Shown: positions 9,975-21,224 of the stretch, one piece after another
Position numbering within the stretch: the stretch's first letter is position 1
Layout of the letters: every line of letters begins with the position of its first letter
Assembly (NCBI GenBank): GCA_030710605.1
Contig: CP092869.1
Coordinates: 12,239,425-12,303,424 of the forward strand
Direction of reading: 5' to 3'
DNA: 64,000 bases
Origin: Cordylochernes scorpioides
Taxonomy: Eukaryota > Arthropoda > Arachnida > Pseudoscorpiones > Chernetidae
Notes under the pieces: model-generated
Database searches by the model: none
What the model was told of the DNA's origin: nothing
Seen by the model: only the letters and a program-made list of their open reading frames with translations
Position numbers and translations under genes: made by a program

Positions 9975-11400
9975 TTTAAAAACAAACTTTATGCAAATAT
10001 TAGATTTAAAAGAGAAAATGTATCTCTCCAATATTTCGAGAGGCAGCTTATGTATAGCGAGAGTAGCTGTAGTTTAAATCATAAACAACCTCGATAGAGA
10101 GAGCCGAGATGTTCCTCGAAATATTGGGAAAATCTATTCACCGTTTCTCCGCAAACTAACGGATTCAGGTTTAGATGGCGCCTATTTCCATCTTTACATA
10201 GAATATAGATGTAAAATTTGCCGGGAGGAAATTAATCCATAGAAGCATAGGACGCCTCCCGTCAAATACATAGAGATTCCCAGCATAAAAAAAAAAAAAT
10301 CTCCTCAACATAATGTGACGCCATTTCCAAGACGTACATTCTTGCAGAACGCCAACAGAGTGTATGTATAGGGCACAAGTACGTAGTTGCCCAGACCTGC
10401 ACCAAAATATTCAGCCTCTCATTAAAAGGACGCCGGGCGTGTAGACGTAGTTCCCAAGAGTGCTAAATTGACTTACGGGGTCAGTGGAACTAGCTTCCTC
10501 GTTGTGACAATTTATAAACACCACCCGAGACCGGAACATTTATTTTAAATGTGTTTAACTTTCTTTTTTAAAACTACAATAAGATCCGATGAGAGAGATA
10601 TCGCCTCCCCCCTCCCCTTTCCCTCTTGAAAAAAATCTGCAATATTCCCGGTCTCTTCTAAATGTTGGTCGTTTATCGGAGGTTGAATTAGACATCAGGA
10701 CGCAACGATTAGTTGATATGTTTATTCCATGTTGATGCCTTTTTGGTCTTTATAATTTATTCACCTCTGATCCCAGTACAATTTCACTTTTGTGGTATTG
10801 TTTCATACAGCTCTTAAAAAAAAAAAAAAAAAATTACAAGAATGGTCGCTCAGAGAGGTTTTACTGTCTAAATGAATATTTTTCTAAAAAAAAAAAAAGG
10901 ACAGTTAAAGAAAACGGTTAGAGTAGTAAATACTGAGAGGGAGAACTGAGATATATATTCAGGAAAGAAACGAGGGACTAAGGCGGCGGAGTGTCGCGAT
11001 ATTCCTTGTGGCACACCAATCAACTATCCAGGTAGGTAACACCACAACGTCACCACCAGTGGCACTTTGTAAGCTACCACAGCTCGATCGTGTGTATTCT
11101 TGGCGTATCTTTAAAAAAAGAGTTAGGAGAATGGGGAAGTTATGTCGCACGAAGACGGAGGGAGACATTGGCGACACATTCCACCAAAATGTCCTGCTGC
11201 TGGAGTCAGGTGACAGCTCCGGTTCTCCCCTCCTCCCACGCTCGATTGGCTGGCTGGCTCGTCTTTCTGCCTCGTTAGTGAGGCTTTCCGAGATGTCCTC
11301 GGAAACTCTCGAGTTACCATCTATATGTGTAGATAAGTGGCGTACGTACTGTATAGGCAGTTGCAAACCCCTCCTACAGACTGTGTACTTGGGTAACAAC
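9975..11400. other. No gene recognised
   Basis: Open frames of 143 (plus) and 146 codons (minus) overlap antiparallel around 10959-11439 in a less AT-rich patch. Neither has a recognisable domain, and mutual overlap means at most one could be real. Confidence 0.35.
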
Positions 11401-11401
11401 A

Positions 11402-11585
11402 GAATAGGTAACTATGCAATTACTAGCGGAAATATGTAGATAGGATCTTATTTAACATTAAAGACTATATGTAGCTATGCAACTGATAGTTTGTAAAATT
11501 TAAATGGGATCTTATATAGGAAAACAAAAGAATAAGTAGCTATGCAATTACTGGCAGAAATATGCAGATAGGATCCTATAAAAGA
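11402..11585. repeat. Three degenerate ~65-bp tandem repeats
   Basis: 'gaataggtaactatgcaatt' (11402), a middle diverged copy ('gtagctatgcaactgatag'), and 'gaataagtagctatgcaatt' (about 11530) are each followed by a 'gggatctta' or 'aggatccta' block. Confidence 0.5.
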
Positions 11586-12335
11586 CGGCCATCAAAGGAA
11601 GTACGGTGACAAAATCCTGGCCAGACGCCCATAGCAGATTGTGAACCTCCTCCCATTACGAAACGCCATAGCTACCTACGCCACGTAGAGCAAGCACTAA
11701 AATGTCACCATACACTACTTATGTCTCTGTACACGCTCCCTGTGTAGACGTTCTCTTCGTCAATACCAGTGTTTAAAGTAGCTACTTCTCTAACTAAACC
11801 TCGACACATGCTATATACTTGGTACAAAGATAAATTTGCATGTTTTAAACAAAGCTAAGTTCAATTACAATACAAAAAATGGAGGATCTCCACGCCAACA
11901 TTCGGGGGATCCTATACGATTCATTAAAAACCTTCCCTGAGCGACCCCTTTGTAAAATTAGAGAAAAAATAACTTGATCTAATATAATTCCAACAATAAA
12001 CTACCTCCGGGAGAGTCCAGGGATATTTTAGTTGGTCTCCCATGGGAGATTTTCATTTCCATAAATCGTTTGGAAATTCGAAATAATCTTGATCTGATCC
12101 AACCTGAAATTCAAGACTATCTCTAGGAGAAATTAAGGAGTTTTTAAAAAATCTATCTTATATATCGGATATATTTTCTATAGACTTATTGCTTTATAAA
12201 AAATACTATGTGCTTTTATCCCAAAAAATGAATGGGGAGATAATGTAAAAAAAAAAGAGGTATTTTTTTTTTAAAATCAATCTCTATATCTCTTTTAAAA
12301 ATAACCAAAAAAAATCATTATATTATAAATATACT
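11586..12335. other. No gene recognised
   Basis: AT-rich sequence. A phrase like 'accacctccaggagagtcc' (9067) recurs near 12000 as 'actacctccgggagagtcc', hinting at an old dispersed repeat. Confidence 0.35.
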
Positions 12336-12414
12336 TAATCAATAAGGAATCAAGGGTTTCGTTTCTTATTTCTTTTAAGAAAATAAACCAAACCCTTGAT
12401 TCCCTTTTGATTAA
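12336..12414. repeat. Hairpin-forming inverted repeat
   Basis: Arms 12336-12359 ('taatcaataaggaatcaagg...') and 12391-12414 are complementary apart from small differences, with a ~30-base AT-rich loop. Confidence 0.6.
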
Positions 12415-13099
12415 ATCAAAGTGTAAAATCAGGGGAAAATCTTTATTATAAATATAGTAAAAATAACAGATATATAAAAGCGTTCACAAACATCACCGCA
12501 CACGGATAACGATGAAAGATGAAAGTTAAAAAAAAAAATGACAACACAACAACAACAAAAAAAGAAGTTTGGTCATAACAACGGTTATTAAAAAAAAAAA
12601 AGGATGAAACAAAAAACTTTTTTCTTTCAACTTTTCACAAAATAGAGTAAAAGAAAAATTGAAGGGAAGGAAGAAAGGAGAGTACATAGACCTAACCATC
12701 ACAAAATAACATGAGGGAACGCCTTCGTAATCGAAAAGTTTTTAAATGATATGAACAACAATGAACGCCACCCTCGAGATGCACCAAGATTCTCACCTTT
12801 GGTCGGCGCCGAAGAAAAAAAAAAGAGGAAACCGCACAGAAAGAAAGAAAGAAAACAACGAGGTGAACAAAAGGGATCCGAGGGACACAAGATTAGAAAA
12901 GAAATAAAAAAAAGAGAAGGGGGGGCACAATTAATACCGTGGGCCAGAGTAACGTGGCCATAATTTGAACGCGGTGGCGGGAGTAATGAGAAAGGAGTTT
13001 GGTATTGTGCGCTGGACATGTTCTTCAACACTGGCACATTTATTGTTCCGTGCTGCACGTGAGCGAATCCACATGGGAGTTTTTTTTTCTCCCTCTCTC
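12415..13099. other. Low-complexity purine-rich sequence, no gene
   Basis: A-rich and GAAA-rich tracts. Open frames here (up to 119 codons) are biased by these tracts and show no domain. Confidence 0.4.
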
Positions 13100-13680
13100 T
13101 CTCCTCTATACTTCCTATAACTCACCGTTTGAGGTCGGCCAAGGAAGGCTTGGCATCGATAATCACAATTGGAATGGTCTGGAATAGGTGAGGAGAATTG
13201 AGAACCGAGTACAATGACGTTCCTCTTGAGGTTTCTCCACTTCCTATAACTCACTATTTTGGAGGAGAAGCCGACTAAAGGAAGAGTTTAGCATCGATAA
13301 TCTCAATTGGAATGATCTGGAAGATGTGAGGAAAATTGAGAACAGAGTACAATTGAGGTGTTTCTCTACTTAGTAAGTCATATTTTGGAGGAAGAGGTCG
13401 ACCAAAAAGAAAGAATTGACATGGATAATCTCATTAGAAATGGTCTGGAAGATAGGAAGAGGTGAAGAGATTTGAGCACAGAGAACAGAGTATAATTGAG
13501 GTGTTTCTCTACTTCCTAAAACTTTTGGAGTAGAGGCCGACCAAAGAAAGGATTGACAAAGAAAAGGTTAATCTCAATGGCCTGAAATTGGAAGGGATCA
13601 AGAGGGGTGAAGGGAATTGTTCCCAACAGGGTGGAATATGAGAATTCATGACGGTTCCCTACTTCCAAATTTGACGATGT
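13100..13680. repeat. Diverged ~110-150-bp tandem repeat, 4-5 copies
   Basis: Recurring order: 'ctacttcctataactca', a 'gaggtcggccaa'-like block, 'catcgataatctcaattgga', 'atggtctgga', and 'ttgagaacagagtacaa'. Copies begin near 13108, 13238, 13366, 13508 and 13658, each more diverged towards the right. Confidence 0.65.
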
Positions 13681-14341
13681 CGACTAAGGAATATAAACAA
13701 TTAGTCTTCTAGAAGCGGTCGGTCGTTTATTATAATTTAGATCAGATCAAAGCAAGTCCGTTGTTTTTTTTTTTAAACCAAAGAGAGGGTGGTGTCGTTA
13801 TGTGAAATGGTCGCTCATAAGAGATTTAACCTTTTCAGTTTAAATATATAATACATTTACACATTTCTCTCTGTGACAATATCCTTTTTCTCCCCCTTGG
13901 GGTTGTCTTCTCTTATTTCAAGAACAATGAATGCCACCAGCCAGCAGACAACCTCTATTTTCAAGATAACCGAGGGAAAGTTGAGCTAGGATTGCCAAGG
14001 CCTGATAATTAATGGCTCGCTTAGAGCAAAAAAAAAAAAAAGAGTACTAATTAAAAAGAGGCCAAAACTACCGCATACTGACCAGAAGGTTGACAAGGAA
14101 GACTTAGAGACTACGGATAATCATCAACCTTGAAGCTTTTATAAAACCTGGCTGAAAGGAGGAGAACGAGAGAGAAAAATGGAACAAGAGCTGTGGGGAG
14201 GAAGATGAACTCTTTTGACACATGTAGCCGACACAAGAAGGGGGCCTTCAGACTATTAAATGAACAACTATAATCTGACAAAGAAATAAGTCTGGAGAAG
14301 ATCTAAAGGGGCCTTCTGAATGAGAAGGAATGATAAGGTAA
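13681..14341. other. No gene recognised
   Basis: No supported feature. Confidence 0.4.
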
Positions 14342-14532
14342 ATGGAAGTTTGTGCAGGGGGTACATGTACTTTAAGGATCATTAGGGATTATCTATTGTC
14401 CACACAGGAGAGATACAACTTCTTGAAGAATGAAGGGAAGGAGGTAGACCAAGGATGGATTGGTGCGTTTGATAATCTAATAGAATTGCTTAGAAAAGGG
14501 AGAAATGGAGTTCCATCGTGGCTTACGTCAGT

Positions 14533-14738
14533 ATGGCTGCACTACGTGATGATTATGATGATGATGTATTGCAGAATTTTAAAAATCCTTTTGGCCGCGG
14601 AGACACGCGGTGCGCCTACCCAACCCATCGTTGATATCCCGCTGTATTCCTCTTGGGATGATCAAAAAGACAAGGAACACGTACATAAAGTCGCAAAACA
14701 ACTTGTTGACATTAGCAAAATAAACACTTCAAACCATG
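14533..14738 (+). CDS. Possible first exon of an unidentified gene, frame broken
   Basis: ATG 14533 opens MAALRDDYDDDVLQNFKNPF with an acidic start, but this frame stops after about 33 codons. The neighbouring frame then reads PTQPIVDIPLYSSWDD and VAKQLVDISKINTSNHG up to a strong donor site (ATG|GTAAGC at 14738/14739). Both parts have ordinary protein composition in an AT-rich setting. Either an unrecognised intron or a frameshift lies between, near 14590-14630. I cannot name the protein. A mariner element begins only 170 bases downstream, inside what would be the intron. Confidence 0.35.
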
Positions 14739-14909
14739 GTAAGCAAAACCCCAGTCACTCAACACCTATATTTACGATAGACCTCCTATGTCTATCAAAT
14801 CTGGATCTACATTCATTTGTCGACTCCCAAGAGTTCTTGGCTATCTTCAGCTCACAATGTCCACAACAATGGTAGCGACACCAATGTAACACCACTTCAC
14901 TGACATATA

Positions 14910-16196
14910 CAGTGTGGCAAATAATTTTTAAGAATGGGTTTGTAAAATAAAAAAGAAACAAGCTAATTCAATTTATACTATTTTTTTATTCAAAATAATC
15001 CCCTCCGGATTCAATACATATGTTACAACGATTTAATAAGGAATTAAATGCCTCTTGCAGGCCACTTTGAGGAATTGCCTCCAAAGTGCTCGTCGCAGCT
15101 GTCTGGATGGTCAGGATATCATAAAAAAAAGCACCTTTTAACTTCAATTTTATTTTTGGGAATAAATAAAAGTCACATTGTGCTAAATCAGGCGAGTACG
15201 GAGGATGATTCAACACACAGACGTTATTTTTGGCCAAAAAAGCGACGAACAGTGAGTGATGAGTGACTCGGTGCATTATCATGCAGCAAACACCAACTGT
15301 CTTCATCGCGATATTCTGCACGAATGCGACGATTTCTAGCAATCAAAACGTTTCAAAACGTTTAAATAATACTCTCCAGTAATGGTTTGTCCAGCGGGAA
15401 CAAATTCTTTGTGGATAATACCTCTACTATCGAAAAAGGTAATCAGCATTGTTTTGATTTTTGATGGCACTTTTCGCGTTTTTTTGGCTTGTGGAGAGTT
15501 TTTTGACTTCTATTCGGCACTTTGGCGCTTTGTCTTTGGGTCATACTGAAAACACCATGTTTCATCACCCGTAAGAATTGATTTCAGGAAGTTTGAATTA
15601 TTTTCATAGGCAGAAATGATGTCCCTGCAATGTGCAATTCACACTGATTTCTGCTCGCCCGTTAAAGTGTGTGGAACAAATTTAGTACAGACTTTAGTTT
15701 TACCTAAATCTTCATGCAGAATGGTTCGAATCGTTTCTTTGTTGATGTGTAAAACCTCTGCCATCATTGTTTTCAACAAATTCTCGCACTTTTTCTATAC
15801 TTTCTGGTGTCTTTGAAGAACTTGGTCGTCCAGTATGCTTATCATCTTCTAGCGTATTTCTTCCATCCGAAAAACGTTTGTGCCAAATGAAAACATTTGA
15901 TTTACTCAAACATAACGTACCATAAACTTGATCATCAAAATATATGTTTCCGATGCACTTCTACCAAGTTTTGCATTAAATTTAATGACCGCTCTCTGTT
16001 CCATCTCAGAATTCCGACGAACAAAAATTTTACTTTTCAAAAATCGCCTGTATGTTTTTAAAGAGTTAACCAAAATGGCTGAAACAAAGCCACGCGCTAG
16101 ATAAGGCTTCGAATATATATACGCATGCGCAATTTCATAACTGGCTCTGCTATTGGCCTTTATCTAGCGCGAGTCTTAAAATTATTTGCCGCACTG
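14910..16196 (-). mobile_element. Mariner element (1287 bp), inactive
   Basis: Terminal inverted repeats begin CAGTGTGGCAAATAATTTTTAAG on the left, and the right end matches it in complement (CAGTGCGGCAAATAATTTTAAGA). TA dinucleotides flank both ends (14908-14909 and 16197-16198), as expected for Tc1/mariner insertion. The inner sequence on the minus strand encodes a broken mariner-family transposase. Confidence 0.85.
14986..15960 (-). pseudogene. Mariner transposase, multiply disrupted
   Basis: Fragments on the minus strand include an N-terminal helix-turn-helix part (SNVFIWHKRFSDGRNTLEDD, GRPSSSKTPESIEKVREF) and a C-terminal part with NHPPYSPDLAQCDFYLFP, which holds the last catalytic Asp of the mariner DDD triad, and NSLLNRCNICIESGGDYFE. 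Between 15342 and 15712 the frame changes repeatedly. Stops and frameshifts make it inactive. Confidence 0.8.
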
Positions 16197-16459
16197 TATA
16201 TGGTAGAAATAGAAACGCAGAGAGAGAAACAGAGAGGAATCAGGATTAAAAAGTTTTTAAAAGCAGTTGATGAATGAGAATGATGAAAGAAATGGCTGTT
16301 AAATTATGTGCAGAAATTAAAAAGTGATACTAATTAGTAAAAAAAAAAGTATAGATACATAAATATAAAATTAAATTTTATAACTTTTATCAGAACACAA
16401 ATAAAAATAATAACAAAAGAGAAATGCCTGGAATCCTCTCTTTCTTTATCCCAGTAAGG
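16197..16459. other. Spacer with A/T-rich tail
   Basis: Sequence between the mariner and the Copia 3' LTR remnant. No gene seen. Confidence 0.4.
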
Positions 16460-16631
16460 ACGCCTACGGAAGCCAACAGAAGGAAGCACACAGTTCATCA
16501 TTCCCCCACTTGCGACTTCAAATTCATCTGGAAACATGCCTCTCTGTGCATCAACTTCTTTAAAGTCTTGGTTTGAATATCGGCCATGTTTTCCTAGGTG
16601 TTAACAAACTGGAAAACGATATCACCAGAGT

Positions 16632-18137
16632 TTATCTTATCTCTTGTGTAGTGGAACTGAACTGAGATGTGCTTGGAACGATTATTCTCAATGTTATTCT
16701 TAGAAAAGTATATACTGATCGATTGTTACAGTAGATTGTGAGTGGTTTGGCAAAGTGCGAGATAAATCCAAGATCAGACAGGGTTTGACCGAGCCAGATG
16801 GCCTCTTTAGCACTGTGACATAATGCTATATACTCCGATTCCATGGTAGACAACGAAACACATTGCTGCTTTTTAGATCGCCAATTGATGACATTCCCAT
16901 CAATAACTGCAACCATTCCAGAGTAGGATCTTCGATCATCTGTGTCACTTCTATAATCGGCGTCTGTGAACATTGCGACTTTATTGTTGTTTCCTTTGAC
17001 ATAGGAGAGTTCTAAGCCAATAGTACCCGATAGATATCTCAAAATATGTTTTGCAGCTTCCCAATGCTTCTTTCCTGGGTTTGCCACAAAATTGGAAAGG
17101 TTTAGAAGTAGCAAAAGAGATATCTGGTCTAGTGCAATTGGACAAATACAACAATGTACCAATAAGCTCTTTGTATGGTATATTAGACATTTGGTCTATT
17201 TCAGCTTGTGTATGGGGACAATCTATTTTAGAAAGTATGATAGCTGGGTCTAAAGGCGTACATACTTTGCGAACTTCGAACATATTATATCTTTCAAGTA
17301 AAGTTTGTATGTAATGTCTTTGATTAAGAGACAAACTCTCTTTGCCGTAATTTATATCGACACCTAAAAGAATGTAATGGGCCCCAGACTTTTAATTTGA
17401 AACTCTTGTATAATTTTATCCTCGATTTCGTCAAGTGTATTCTGGTCAACAGCAAATATCGCTAAGTCGCCTACAAAAATTTCTATGATTGCCCTATCGT
17501 CAAGCACAAAAATGCAATTGCACGATGGAATTTTAGAAAAGCCCACTTTTTCAAGAAATTGACTCAGCGTAGTATTCCAACAAAAAGCTGCTTGTTTAAG
17601 CCCATAGATAGGTTTTAAAAGTCTAAGAACTTTATCTTTAAAATCCTGAAGCTTTATTCCTGGTGGCAAAGCCATGTACAATTCTTTATTAAGTGCCCCA
17701 TATAAATATGCATTATTTATGTCTAAATGCCTATTTACCCAGCCAGCATTTTGGGTCAAAACTAAAAGCATTCGGATTATACCGAAATTGGCAACAGGGG
17801 CATATGTTTGATTAAAGTCAATATCGGGTGTCTGGCTGTAACCTTTGGCTACGAGCTTAGCTTTAAATTTACTAACCTTCCATTTAGAATCTCCTTTTAT
17901 TTTAAAAACCCAACGATTACGGATTACTTTCTTATTTTTAGGTAAATTAGTGACAACCCATGTTTGTCTTTCTTCAAAACAATTTAACTCTTCTTGCATC
18001 GCATTTTTCCAAAGATCCGATTCGGGTGACCAAACAGCTTCTTCAAAAGTTTGAGGTTCAGACACCTCGCATAAATTTAGTTCAACATTTGCAAGATTCA
18101 GTGTTTTTCTTTCAATTTCTCGACTACGGAGGCTCAA
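16632..18137 (-). pseudogene. Copia reverse transcriptase and RNase H, catalytic box lost
   Basis: The reverse transcriptase part carries NRWVFKIKGD, KAKLVAKGYSQTPDIDF, FNQTYAPVA, LDINNAYLYGAL and PIYGLKQAAFCWN, all standard Copia blocks. The YVDD box reads FVGDLAIF, so one catalytic Asp is replaced by Gly. Three overlapping frames (18137-17364, 17334-16981, 17162-16632) show frameshifts. RNase H retains TDADYRSDTDDRRSYSG and STMESEYIALC. The enzyme could not work. Confidence 0.9.
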
Positions 18138-18423
18138 AGTATTATCAGAACTACCCCCACTATATCTCTAACTTCTGAAGTCGACGGAATTTCTAGTTGA
18201 CTGTCGTAACCTGGTTGAAGATCAGGATCACGTGGCGGGAGAACTTTGCCCCGTTCCGGCAACCATACGAAACTGTTTTTAGCCTCGCTACCCTCCGTTA
18301 CGTCATCCTTAAACTGGTTTAAACCGACTTTATTTTCGTCCAATCTAGCATGTTTAGTTATGAACACTTGTTTAGAATCATTATCCCAGAGTCTATAATC
18401 TTTGGATTGTGTTGAATATCCGA

Positions 18424-19097
18424 CTAAGATACATCTTTTAGCTCGACGGTAGAATTTCTTTCGTTTTGCTTTGGAATATGAGCATAAGCTAGAGCTCCAA
18501 ATATTTTAAAATGACGTACGATCACTTTTCTTGAAAGCCAAATTTCCTCTGGAACTTTGTTATCAAGAGCGCTACAAAGGCTTCTATTTTCAATATATAC
18601 GGCACAATTAGCGATTTCAGCCCAGAATTTTTGTGGCAAACAGCGTTGTGCATTGACGCCCTAGCCAAGTCAAGTAACGAACGATTTAAACGCTCCGAGA
18701 CGCCATTTTGCTGAGGGCTGTAAGAATTCGCTAATTCGTGTTTTATTCCAAGGCTCTCAAGTTTTTGTTCAAATTTTTTATTACAATATTCTAACCTGTT
18801 ATCTGTCCGCAATCGTTTAATCTTATGACCTGTTTCTCTTTCGGCTCTAGCCCTAAAGATGCCAAAGTAATCAATAACTTGATCTTTATGCTTTAAGAAA
18901 TAAACAATAACCCTACGGGAAAAATCGTCTGTAAATGTTAGAAAATAGCGTGACCCAGCAAAAGAATCAACTGGAAATGGTCCACACAGATCGCTATGTA
19001 CTAACTCTAACAAATATTTAGTTTTTATTTTATATGGAGAGCTTTTATGTGGCGACATTGTTGACTTTTTCATACAGCAATCATCGCATATTGACAT
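18424..19097 (-). pseudogene. Copia integrase core, with altered motif
   Basis: The rve-type core shows LVHSDLCGPF (first Asp), RTDNRLEY (second Asp; family consensus RTDNGGEY, so G-G is changed) and NGVSERLNRSLLDLAR (Glu). The frame shifts near 18640, where the ...HKNSGLKSL reading replaces the usual continuation. Catalytic acids are present, but the flanking substitutions fit relaxed selection. Confidence 0.85.
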
Positions 19098-19150
19098 TTC
19101 TCCTTTGGAAATTTCAAGATCATTAACAACGCTATTTTTAGCTAACTTGT

Positions 19151-20391
19151 TTAAAGTGTCTGCATAAAGCGTTTATGCCAAAGTTCTAGTGTAGACGGAC
19201 TTGAACTAGCTAAGTGCGCATTTTGTAAGATAGGCTTACCTCTAACGATGTACAATCTGTTTAGGTTCCTTGGCACACATATCACTCTGTTGTCACTGAA
19301 CACCCTTGCCTTGTGGTTACAAATCTTGATGTGCTTGCCATTATCCTCTGTTTGCGACACAGAAAGCAAATTTCTTCTTGCTTGGGGCAAAAAAAGTACG
19401 TCGTTCAAGGTGACATCTTGCGTTCCAGTATCTAGGTACATCTTCAAGTGGATATTTCCAACTCCCTCTACTTGTAGGTTGCCGCTCGCAGTCTGGATGG
19501 GCTCACACGTAATAGGCTGGAAACTTGTAAACCATTGTCGGTTCTTACAGACGTTATGTGTTACGCCGCTGTCCAAGATGAATTCATCTTCCGAAGAGAC
19601 TACATTGAAGGCCATTAGCATATTCTCCGACGGAGATTCAAAAGAGTCTTTCTTCCTGCTGTAGCTTTTATCCGCCTTGTAGTCTCGGTTGATGGACGAC
19701 CTGCAATCCTTGGCGATATGGCCGATTTTCGAACATCGGTAGCACTTGACTCCTTGTTTTCTGGAAGTCTTCCTAGTGTCGTCCTTTGAAAATTGAGTGC
19801 TTCGCCGAGACCTAAACTTGCTCCTTCTCGGGCAGATCTTTTTTCATACTCTGTGAGTAGAGTATTTCTAACCTTGTTCGATGTGAAGTCAGAGTCCTCG
19901 ACATTTCTGAACGACATCACCAGGGTATCGAAGCTGTCAGGTATCCCTGATAGCATGCTGTATGCTATATCTTGATCGTCGACTTCCGCACCTGCCACTT
20001 TTAAATGGTCCATGCAAATTTTCGATCTATTCAAATAGTCTAACATTGACTCACCAGTTTGAAGCTTGATGTTCACAAACTGCTTCTTTAACTGTAGTAT
20101 CCTCGAACGAGATTTTGGCTCAAAAACCTGTTCCAGATTTTTCCACGCATCATGTGGCGATGTACAGTCGATGATGTGGATTTGGTGTTCTGTATTTATC
20201 GACAACGCGATAACAGCCAAAGCTCTATCCTTTTGAGCTTTTAGTTGAGCATCTTGGGTATCTTCATCTTTAATCATCACATCCCACAAGCCCTTCTCAA
20301 TTAGTAGCATCTTGATGTTGTACTTCCATGAGCGGTAATTTTGGCCGTTCAATTTTTCAACCACCGCCGTTATTGCACTAATGGCCGCCAT
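19151..20391 (-). pseudogene. Copia gag and protease, frameshifted
   Basis: Gag starts MAAISAITAVVEKLNGQNY and has the UBN2-type Gag fold signature (WKYNIKMLLIEKGLWDV, HDAWKNLEQVF, LDYLNRSKICMDHL). A CCHC zinc knuckle appears out of frame near 19710-19750. After the frameshift, the protease active site is FILDSGVTHNVC with DSG, followed by LLSVSQ and LWHKRF, the usual bridge into the integrase zinc-binding region. Confidence 0.85.
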
Positions 20392-20509
20392 GGTGACGCA
20401 GCAACTTCTCGACGAGGGCAAGCGGAGCTAGTTTCGCTGAAGGAATTTTGCTCACGAGGATATGCAGAACTTGAACCACAGAGCTAGGGAACCACGCTCT
20501 GCTACCACT

Positions 20510-20730
20510 TGTTGGATCGGTGGTTCAATCAGATGCAGAATAGATTGAAATATATAAGTTTTAATATATCACGACATAGCAAGCAGCCAGAACAAGGGAT
20601 AAACAGGAAGTGAAGGGAAAGGTGCAGCGCCTCTAGTGGTAATGGTTGGAAGCTCCTCAATTGCACGTCGTCCCGTTACGTAGGCGCGCTGGAAGCAACT
20701 GTGTATTTGAAGGAAGCACACAGTTCAGCA
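20510..20730 (-). repeat. Copia 5' LTR (221 bp)
   Basis: Reads TGCTGAACTG...CCGATCCAACA on the minus strand (TG...CA ends). Two bases later comes the primer-binding site, which resembles that complementary to initiator tRNA-Met in Copia elements. Confidence 0.75.
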
Positions 20731-21224
20731 TTTTTGATCCTACCTTGTATATTTATACAAATATAGGACATAAGAATTCATTAAGAATTTACATATATGA
20801 AAATGATTATGTGTGATAATGAATGAATAGATATGAAAATTCGAAATTATTATATACAGACCCTCCTAATAATTTTTCCATTGCAGTAAGGACAGTTGAT
20901 ATTGTTTAATTTTTAAGAGAATCATACGCGTCTATAATAGTTTCGAATTTTCATAACAGATGGCGCCCTAATGCATCATAAAAAAAGGTATAGATATGTT
21001 TCAAAGTGGTATCTCATGGGAAAACCGTACTGTATATATAAAATTAGTTAAATAAGTGTAGAGTATTTGCATGCTTGTATATTTGTAGAAATGTAAATAT
21101 TATTTTTGCATACTCAATTGTTTCTTTAGGAATATGTAAATATATAGCGGCAGTCATTCAGTAGGATATTGTAGGGTATTTCTAATATTTCCTAAGTCCG
21201 TGGTGGTCTAATAGAAACAATCTT
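20731..21224. other. Unique AT-rich spacer before copy A
   Basis: No gene seen. This is the only left flank of the duplicated block available, because copy B begins right at the N gap. Confidence 0.5.

Larger units (their letters stand above)
16460..20730 (-). mobile_element. Copia-type LTR retrotransposon, decayed
   Basis: Minus-strand order: 5' LTR (20730-20510), primer-binding site TGGTAGCAGAGC (20507-20496), gag, protease, integrase, reverse transcriptase, RNase H, polypurine tract (GTGGGGGAA, about 16509-16501), and the start of the 3' LTR at 16500. Integrase preceding reverse transcriptase is diagnostic of Ty1/Copia. The 3' LTR agrees with the 5' LTR only over its first ~22 bases (TGATGAACTGTGTGCTTCC against TGCTGAACTGTGTGCTTCC), so it is mostly replaced or lost. 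Many frameshifts and active-site changes show the copy is dead. Confidence 0.9.

Noticed and set aside
10959-11439. 143- and 146-codon antiparallel frames
   Set aside because: Mutually overlapping on opposite strands without any motif.
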